NCBI GenBank assembly: GCA_036503555.1
Contig: DASXWQ010000093.1
Location: forward strand, 1-64,000
DNA length: 64,000 bases
Direction: 5' to 3'
Source of the DNA: Actinocatenispora sp036503555
GTDB taxonomy: Bacteria > Actinomycetota > Actinomycetes > Mycobacteriales > Micromonosporaceae
The position numbers and the translations under genes were made by a program. The notes below the pieces were generated by a model. That model made no database searches, was not told the DNA's origin, and saw only the letters and a program-made list of their open reading frames with translations. Below, in pieces: positions 58,452 through 64,000 of this stretch (its first letter is position 1; every line of letters starts with the position of its first letter).

Positions 58452-59785
58452 GGGATCTCCAGGGTCGCCCGGGTGGGTCCGCCCGGCGGACTGTGCAGCG
58501 CGAGCGTCCCGTCGAACGTACCCAACCGTCGTCGGATCCCGCGCAGCCCGGTACCGGCGGACTCCTCGGCGCCGCCCCGCCCGTCGTCCTCGACGGTCAC
58601 CCGCAGCACGCCCCCGGCGTACCCGGCGGTGACGGTGGCGCGGGTCGCCGCGGCGTGCTTGGCGACGTTGGTCAGGAGCTCGGCGACCGCGAAGTACGCG
58701 GCGGACTCGATCGGCGCGGACAGCCGGCCCGACAGCGTCACCCGCGCCTCGACCGGCAGCGGGCTGTCCAGCGCCAGCGCGCGCAGCGCGTCGGCGAGCC
58801 CGCGCTCGGACAGCACCGGCGGGTGGATCCCGCGTACCAGGTCGCGCAGCTCGTCGAGCGCCTGCGCGGACGTCTCCCGGGTCTTCGCGAGCAGTTCGCG
58901 TGCCGCGGCCGGGTCGGTGTCGAGCAGCCGCTCGATCGCGCCGAGGGTGAGGCCGACGGCGACGAGCCTGGCCTGCGCGCCGTCGTGCAGGTCGCGTTCG
59001 ATCCGGCGCAGCTCCGCTGCCTGCGCGTCGGTGGCGTCGGCGCGGGTCCGGGTCAGCGTCTCGACACGCTGCCGCAGCCGGGCCGTGCCGGTCGGCGCGA
59101 GCAGCCAGCGCGCTGCGAGCCCGTGTACCCGCAGCATCGCCCGCGGTGTCGCCAGCACCGCGACGAACCCGAAGGCGGCCGCGGCGCCCACCACCACCGC
59201 CGCCCCGGCCACCAGGTACGACGAGCCGAACAGCGGGTCGAGGGCGGTGACGCCGGCGAGCCGGGCCAGGCCGAGCGCGCCGTACGCGGGGACGAGGACC
59301 GGCAGGGCCACGGGTACGCCGCCGAGCGGCACCCCGACGACCTGCCAGGTCAGGTCGCGCCAGCTCGCCGGGTCCTGTCCGCGCCAGCGCAGCCACCCGT
59401 TCAGTCGGGAGAACCAGTGGTACTTGTGGTAGTCGTGGCCGTTCCAGTACCAGCCGTGCTCGGTGCGCTCGACCGTCGGCCGCGGCCGGTACGGCGGCGC
59501 GATCGGCACGCCGCACCAGGCGGACACGAGCCGGCGGTGTGTCACCAGCAGTCGCCGGCCGAGCACCGCGGTCAGCAGCACCGCCGGCACGAACCACAGC
59601 CAGAGGATCGCGCCGGTCGTCCCCCCGTGCAGCAGGATCACCGGCCACCGGGCCGGTACGACGACCGCGGACAGCGGCAGCACGGCCACCGCCAGCTCGG
59701 CCACCGTCAGCGCGAACAGCGCCACGCAGTGCCCGAGCGGGTCGGTACGCTCACGTAGCGTCGTCCGCATCGTCGCCATGCGCAC
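58403..59785 (-). CDS. Sensor histidine kinase (HisKA_3 type)
   Basis: A 460-residue membrane kinase. Several N-terminal helices (AVALFALTVAELAVAVLPLS-like start, then LLHGGTTGAILWLWFVPAVL) and a second membrane pair around residues 140-220 surround a soluble stretch with aromatic GWYWNGHDYHKYHWFSRLNG. The dimerisation domain carries the phosphorylated His in RRIERDLHDGAQARLVAVGL; the HATPase domain has LLTNVAKHAAATRATV (N box) and VEDDGRGGAEES (G box). It phosphorylates the downstream LuxR regulator. The signal sensed is unknown. Confidence 0.92.
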   Translation of the reverse strand: MRMATMRTTLRERTDPLGHCVALFALTVAELAVAVLPLSAVVVPARWPVILLHGGTTGAILWLWFVPAVLLTAVLGRRLLVTHRRLVSAWCGVPIAPPYRPRPTVERTEHGWYWNGHDYHKYHWFSRLNGWLRWRGQDPASWRDLTWQVVGVPLGGVPVALPVLVPAYGALGLARLAGVTALDPLFGSSYLVAGAAVVVGAAAAFGFVAVLATPRAMLRVHGLAARWLLAPTGTARLRQRVETLTRTRADATDAQAAELRRIERDLHDGAQARLVAVGLTLGAIERLLDTDPAAARELLAKTRETSAQALDELRDLVRGIHPPVLSERGLADALRALALDSPLPVEARVTLSGRLSAPIESAAYFAVAELLTNVAKHAAATRATVTAGYAGGVLRVTVEDDGRGGAEESAGTGLRGIRRRLGTFDGTLALHSPPGGPTRATLEIPCALSSPKTSTSSGRD

Positions 59786-59858
59786 CAGTCTCGCCCAGCG
59801 GTACGCCGCCTGGACAGTGCGCCCCGCCCCCGTATCGGGGTGGGCCTGGCCCCACCCC

Positions 59859-60797
59859 TCAGCGGCGGCGGGAGCCGAACGTCGGGTTGCGGGTCAGACG
59901 CCGCGAGATGGGCGGTTGGGGGCCGTGCGTCGGCGACGGCGGGCCGGGGGCGGCGGCCGGCGGCGGCAGTACCGCCTCGGCCTGCGGGCGCGGGCCGGTG
60001 TGCTCCACGGTCAGCCGCTCGCGCTCCTCGACGCTGCGCTGCAGCCGGTCGGCGAACGCCGCGTCCTCGACCAGCTCGGCCGGCGACGCCGAGAACGCCA
60101 CGAAGATCAGCAGTACCACCGTGACGATGCTGACGACCAGCAGCACCGGCGGCAGCAGGTTGTTGAACGACGTGCCGCCGGACACGTCCGTGTGCGTGTC
60201 GGGGGTCAGGCGCAGCGCGGCCATGCCGGTGTAGTGCATGCCGCACACGGCGACGCCCATGACCGCCGCGGCGGCCAGCGTGGCGGCGCGGCCCCGGATG
60301 ACGAGCGTGAACCACAGCGCGACGGCCGACGCGACGACCGCGATCAGCACCGACAGCGTGAACAGGATCGGCTCGAAGCTCATGCTCGCCGGCATCACCA
60401 TCGCGGCGATGCCGAGGTAGTGCATGGCGGCGATGCCGATGCCGGCGAGCAGGCCGGCCAGCGCGATCCGGTGCAGCTTGCGGGGATCGTTGCCGACGAT
60501 GGCGAGCCCGGCACCGACGGCGACGATCGCGACCAGCGCGCTCACCACGGTCAGCAGCATGTTGTACCGGATGACCGTGTTGTTGATGGAGAAGCCGAGC
60601 ATCGCGATGAAGTGCATGACCCAGATGCCGGTACCGCCGAGTGAGACCGCGGCGACGGTGAGCCAGCCCCGGCGTCCGGGGCCGGTCAGGACCCGCGCCC
60701 GCGCGGCGCACATCAGGCCGAGCAGACAGCCGACGTACGACGCCGCGTACGCCAACACCGGCGTGAGCGCTCCGTAACTGAAATGATGCATGGGCAC
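59859..60797 (-). CDS. MHYT-domain membrane sensor
   Basis: A 312-residue protein with seven membrane helices. Three MHYT-type motifs are spaced at membrane faces: VMHFIAMLGF, AMHYLGIAAM and GMHYTGMAAL, where Met and His are thought to bind copper and sense oxygen, CO or NO. After the last helix (about residue 235) comes a ~75-residue cytoplasmic tail rich in Pro and Arg, without a GGDEF, EAL or kinase domain, so any output partner is separate. It is 73 nt from the histidine kinase gene. Confidence 0.9.
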   Translation of the reverse strand: MPMHHFSYGALTPVLAYAASYVGCLLGLMCAARARVLTGPGRRGWLTVAAVSLGGTGIWVMHFIAMLGFSINNTVIRYNMLLTVVSALVAIVAVGAGLAIVGNDPRKLHRIALAGLLAGIGIAAMHYLGIAAMVMPASMSFEPILFTLSVLIAVVASAVALWFTLVIRGRAATLAAAAVMGVAVCGMHYTGMAALRLTPDTHTDVSGGTSFNNLLPPVLLVVSIVTVVLLIFVAFSASPAELVEDAAFADRLQRSVEERERLTVEHTGPRPQAEAVLPPPAAAPGPPSPTHGPQPPISRRLTRNPTFGSRRR

Positions 60798-61064
60798 GGC
60801 GACAGCCGCCTTTCGCAGATCGGTTCCGCGTCCCCCACCGGACGCCTACCGCAGCTCCCACGGTCTCCACAGGGGTACTCGGACCTGCGGGACGCTGTGT
60901 TACCGAGGAAGTGTGGCAGGACTGTAGACGATGCGCCAGACTCGGCCCATTGTGGGCTTTCGGTACATCCCGCGAGTGCGTACGGTTACTGGAAACCAGA
61001 TCTTCACGTGGTCTTCGTTACTTGATTTGCATGTGTCGATCGAACCTCGCTAGCGTCACGCTTC

Positions 61065-62705
61065 GTGCGCCTGCTCTTGCTCGTTTCCGCGTTCAACGGC
61101 CTGACCCAACGCCTGTGGGACGAACTACGGGAACGAGGTCACGAGGTCGCGGTGGAGTTCGCCCTCGATGAGCGAACCATCGCCGACGGCGTCTACCAGG
61201 CCCAGCCGGACCTGATCCTGTGCCCGTACCTGAAGGAACGGGTGCCGGCCGAGGTGTGGACCAAGTGGCGCACCGTGATCATCCATCCGGGCCCGGTCGG
61301 CGACCGCGGACCGTCCTCTTTGGACTACGCGATCGCCGAGGGCGCGCCGCGCTGGGGCGTCACCGCGCTGTCCGCGGTCGAGGAGATGGACGCCGGTCCG
61401 ATCTGGGCGCACCGCGAGTTCGACCTGCCGGCCGATCCGCCGCGCAAGTCCGCCCTGTACACCGGGCCGGTCGCGGACGCCGCGATCGAGTGCGCGCTGG
61501 AGGTCGTGGAGCGCGCCGCCGACCCGGACTTCGTTCCAACGCCGCTCGCCGACGCGCCCCGGCCGATCCCCGACGCGCGGCTGCGCCCGCTAATGAAGCA
61601 GGCCGAGCGGGCGTTCGACTGGTCCGCCGCCGCCGCCGACATCATCCGTACGATCCGCGCCGCGGACGGCTTCCCCGGCGTACGCACGGAATTGGCCGGC
61701 GTACCGGTCAGTGCCTTCGACGCGCATCCCGGCACCGGCACCGGCCGCCCCGGCGAGATCATCGGCCGCCAGGACGGGTACGTGCTGGTCGCAGCCGGCG
61801 ACGGTGCGGTGTGGCTGGGGCACCTGCGGCAGCGCGGCGGCGTCAAGCTGCCGGCCGCTACGGTGCTGCGGGACAGGCTGGACCGGGTGCCGGTGCGTAC
61901 GGACGGGCCGGCCGAGATCAGCTACCGTCGGCGCGGACCGGTGGGTGAGCTGACGTTCCGCTTCTACAACGGGGCGGCGGGCGTCGACCAGTGCCGGCGG
62001 CTGCGCCGCGAGCTGCACCGCGCGGCCCGCCAGGACACCCGGGTACTCGTGCTGCGCGGCGGGCCGGACGTGTTCTGCAACGGCGTGCACCTCAACGAGA
62101 TCTCGGCCGCGCCGGATCCCGCGGCGTACGCGTGGGAGAACATCAAGGCGATCAACCTGGTGTGCCGGGAGCTGATCGAGGCGGCCGAGGACCAGGTCAC
62201 GATCGCCGCGTTCACCGGTAACGCGGGCGCCGGCGGCGTGATGCTCGGCCTCGGCGCCGACGTGGTCGCGGCCCGCGCGGGCATCGTGCTCAACCCGTAC
62301 TACGACATCGGCCTGTACGGCTCGGAGCTGCACAGCTACGCGCTGCCGCGACGGGTCGGCATCGACACGGCTGAGCGGCTGCTGTCCGACTGCCTGCCGG
62401 TGGGCGCCGCGACCGCCGCGCGCCTCGGCCTGGTCGACCTGACCGGGCCGGGCGACCCGGTCGCGTTCGACGCCTGGCTGAGCGACCTCGCCGACCAGTA
62501 CGCCGAGCCCGGCACGTGGCACGACATCGTCGCCGCGCGCAAGCCGGCGCCGCGCCCGCTCGACTACCACGAGACGCTCGAACTGGCCGAGATGGCGCGG
62601 GACATCTTCGACGACCGGTCCGGCTTCACCGCCGCCCGCGAGTCCTTCGTACGCAAGGTCGCCCCGACCGCCACCCCGCCGAGGCTGGCCGTGCACCGCC
62701 GCTGA
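61065..62705 (+). CDS. hoxX: HoxX-like protein (formyltransferase fold plus enoyl-CoA hydratase)
   Basis: A 546-residue two-domain protein. Residues ~1-250 form a formyl-tetrahydrofolate hydrolase/transferase-like domain with the HoxX motif IIHPGPVGDRGPSSLDYAIA. Residues ~290-500 are a crotonase domain (LRGGPDVFCNGVHLNEIS and FTGNAGAGGVMLGLGADVVA oxyanion segments). HoxX makes CO from formyl-CoA for the Fe(CN)2CO centre of aerobic [NiFe]-hydrogenases. No hydrogenase gene occurs in the window. Start GTG 61065 matches the typical RLLLLVSAFNGLTQRLWDEL. Confidence 0.9.
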   Translation: MRLLLLVSAFNGLTQRLWDELRERGHEVAVEFALDERTIADGVYQAQPDLILCPYLKERVPAEVWTKWRTVIIHPGPVGDRGPSSLDYAIAEGAPRWGVTALSAVEEMDAGPIWAHREFDLPADPPRKSALYTGPVADAAIECALEVVERAADPDFVPTPLADAPRPIPDARLRPLMKQAERAFDWSAAAADIIRTIRAADGFPGVRTELAGVPVSAFDAHPGTGTGRPGEIIGRQDGYVLVAAGDGAVWLGHLRQRGGVKLPAATVLRDRLDRVPVRTDGPAEISYRRRGPVGELTFRFYNGAAGVDQCRRLRRELHRAARQDTRVLVLRGGPDVFCNGVHLNEISAAPDPAAYAWENIKAINLVCRELIEAAEDQVTIAAFTGNAGAGGVMLGLGADVVAARAGIVLNPYYDIGLYGSELHSYALPRRVGIDTAERLLSDCLPVGAATAARLGLVDLTGPGDPVAFDAWLSDLADQYAEPGTWHDIVAARKPAPRPLDYHETLELAEMARDIFDDRSGFTAARESFVRKVAPTATPPRLAVHRR

Positions 62706-62726
62706 CCCGGGCGCGTTTCGCCCGGG
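62706..62726 (+). terminator. Hairpin terminator after hoxX
   Basis: An 8-bp stem (62706-62713 with 62719-62726) with loop CGTTT begins immediately after the hoxX stop. Confidence 0.55.
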
Positions 62727-62842
62727 GCGACCCGGGAGGGTGCGGTGTCGTTTCGTTCCGTCCGGTCCGGTTCGGGGGCACGCATGGCTGCTTCGGTGCT
62801 GCTGTCCTCGGCGGCCCGTTGGTACACCAACCAGGTTGTCGC

Positions 62843-63319
62843 GACGGCGGCGCTGGGCGGATGCGAGCAGCGCCGGATCCGGTGCCGTGGCAGCCGATCC
62901 GAGCCAACGCGCGACCAGTGTCGGGCCGCGGCGGTGCCGCAGCACGCACCGGCCGTCGGGCGTGACCGTCGCCGACACGCGGCACGCCAGCCTGCCCTCG
63001 GCCCAGTCGTCGTCGACGGCGCCGCCGTCGCGGTACACGACGGCGGAGCTGACGAACCGGTGCGGGCTGGTGTCCGCCTCGTCGACCGCGAGATGGTGCG
63101 CGCCCGGCAGGTCCGGCGCCGCCGCACCGTCACCTCCCACGGCACGTACGGCACGCGCAGCGCGTCGAGCGTCCGGCGCGCGCCCTCGGCGTACGCGGAG
63201 CCCTCGTCGAGCGTGAAGACGACCTGGACGCGCGGATCACCCTGGACCGCGGGCAGCACGTCGAGCAGCCGGTTGGTCGCGGTCAACGTCCGCGCGACCA
63301 CCAGCACCCGCCGCCGCAC
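62843..63319 (-). pseudogene. Broken gene, two out-of-frame coding parts
   Basis: From 63319 the minus strand reads VLVVARTLTATNRLLDVLPA then VQGDPRVQVVFTLDEGS, a Rossmann-like start seen in actinomycete CDP-glycerol/translation-factor-annotated proteins of unknown function. Near 63135 it goes out of frame. The other frame continues PDLPGAHHLAVDEADTSPHR and GRLACRVSATVTPDGRCVLR to about 62843. Both parts have coding-like composition, so this is a decayed or internally deleted gene. The rest of 62727-63464 shows nothing convincing. Confidence 0.45.
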
Positions 63320-63464
63320 CGGGTAGGTCAGCCAGCGCGCGTCGCCACCCGCCGCCGGAACCGGCTCCCGGCTCGGATTGTCCTACGGGCGGGAGGTTTC
63401 GGGGTGACGTCATCCATCCGCCCTCCTCGCCGCGCCGGTACCACCGGAGCGCCACGCCACCGCG

Positions 63465-64000
63465 TCAGTCGGCGGCCTCGATGCGTACGTCGGGCGGCAG
63501 GTCGGGGGAGAGGAAGGCGGCGAGGCGCCGACCCTCGGCGGTGACCGACGCGGTGTCCCGCACCGACAGCGCCCGGTACGGCGTCACGGCCAGCACCGAC
63601 TCGGTACGCGTCGCGCGGTGCGCCCACGTCCCCCGCACGAGGCCGTCCACGAGCACCGTGCCGGGCACCGTGCCGTTGAGGCTTGCGAACAGCAGTTTCC
63701 GGTACTCCTCGGGTACGACCCGGCTGCGGTCGGCGTGCGAGAGCAGCAGGTTGTCCCACTGCGGCAGGAAACGTACGGGAACCGTCGTGTCGGGGTCGGG
63801 GCGCGGCGCGTCGGGCAGGTCGTACAGCTCGGTGCCGTCCTCGCCGGTGAACGTGACGAGCCGCGGGCGCAGCCGGTCCACGACCTCGCGCAGCCGGGTC
63901 AGCCCCGACCACGTCTGCACGTCGGCCACGCTGGCCGGTCCGAACGCGCCGAGATACCGCAGTACCAACGGATCCGGCGCGTCGTCGGTGCCGACCGCGG
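63465..64000 (-). CDS. Winged-helix DNA-binding domain protein (HTH_42), partial
   Basis: The C-terminal 177 residues of a larger protein whose 5' end lies past the window edge. Visible are LRYLGAFGPASVADVQTWSG, a winged-helix segment, PVRFLPQWDNLLLSHADRSR and VLVDGLVRGTWAHR. These are hallmarks of the winged helix DNA-binding (AlkZ/YcaQ-related) family, some members of which are DNA glycosylases acting on crosslinks. The frame is open to base 64000. A TTG at 63968 is only an internal codon. Confidence 0.85.
   Translation of the reverse strand, partial: AVGTDDAPDPLVLRYLGAFGPASVADVQTWSGLTRLREVVDRLRPRLVTFTGEDGTELYDLPDAPRPDPDTTVPVRFLPQWDNLLLSHADRSRVVPEEYRKLLFASLNGTVPGTVLVDGLVRGTWAHRATRTESVLAVTPYRALSVRDTASVTAEGRRLAAFLSPDLPPDVRIEAAD

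Noticed and set aside
60798..61064. Small plus-strand open frames in the MHYT-hoxX spacer
   Set aside because: They lack Shine-Dalgarno sites and family-like sequence; the spacer is better read as divergent promoters, although no clear boxes were identified.
1..64000. tRNA or rRNA genes
   Set aside because: No tRNA-like TTCRANYC arms with CCA-type acceptor stems or rRNA core sequences were noticed; rnpB is the only RNA gene supported. A covariance-model scan would be decisive.

Overview
The window is 64 kb of very GC-rich chromosomal DNA with dense, mostly intact genes, frequent GTG starts, many 1-4 nt stop/start overlaps (GTGA, ATGA) and heavy use of GTAC-containing codons. Gene content (F420-dependent reductase, WXG-type secretion genes with a mycosin, a conservon-type GTPase, DUF397, glnE, a Nif3/zinc-ribbon/RNase H-phosphatase cluster) points to a filamentous actinomycete, most likely of the Micromonosporaceae. 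The family assignment is an inference; the phylum is secure. The order Nif3, zinc-ribbon protein, RNase H/phosphatase, panB, type I glutamine synthetase, glnE recalls the Rv2230c-Rv2221c region of Mycobacterium tuberculosis, here loosened by many insertions.

Layout. 1-5.8 kb: a sugar importer locus (PfkB kinase, LacI regulator, lipoprotein binding protein, double ATPase, permease) with a promoter flanked by two LacI-like operators. 5.8-12.9 kb: endonuclease V, a phosphoesterase, an XRE regulator with a flavoprotein, and the Nif3/zinc-ribbon/RNase H set. 12.9-17.6 kb: broken DUF397 gene, phosphoesterase, XRE regulator divergent from an aldo/keto reductase, cupin and ion permease. 17.8-20.4 kb: DUF3311 plus sodium:solute symporter, a small inverted-repeat element, and the RNase P RNA gene. 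20.4-24.2 kb: small genes including a degraded MazF-type toxin pair, a MerR operon and an LPXTG-like surface protein. 24.2-30.3 kb: malate synthase divergent from an IclR regulator, a 487-residue histone-like Lys/Ala/Thr repeat protein and an RNB ribonuclease. 30.4-36.6 kb: F420 reductase, metal-receptor protein, regulator remnants, HxlR with a second reductase, panB, NAD synthetase. 37.5-48.3 kb: glutamine synthetase, a type VII secretion substrate/protease island, a GTPase, a WYL regulator, a glutamine amidotransferase and glnE. 48.4-55.2 kb: a large membrane protein, the glycolate oxidase pair glcDF, DUF429 and LtrA. 55.3-64 kb: a variant PRPP synthetase, a GH18 protein, a two-component system, an MHYT membrane sensor, an orphan hoxX and an edge-truncated winged-helix protein.

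Links between genes. Glycolate oxidase (glyoxylate production) and malate synthase (glyoxylate consumption) are both present, and the same unusual 38-bp translational-coupling repeat, encoding overlapping 13-residue mini-ORFs (MSTADVLAAAEAG-like), precedes both the IclR regulator next to malate synthase and glcF. A palindrome GTCCACTGTGGAC recurs as closely spaced pairs at three intergenic loci. These two repeat families are the least explained signals in the window. Several broken genes (DUF397, MazF-like toxin, two MarR-type regulators, a Uma2 nuclease, a mini-gene at 56.4 kb, a remnant at 63 kb) mark accessory spots between conserved housekeeping genes.
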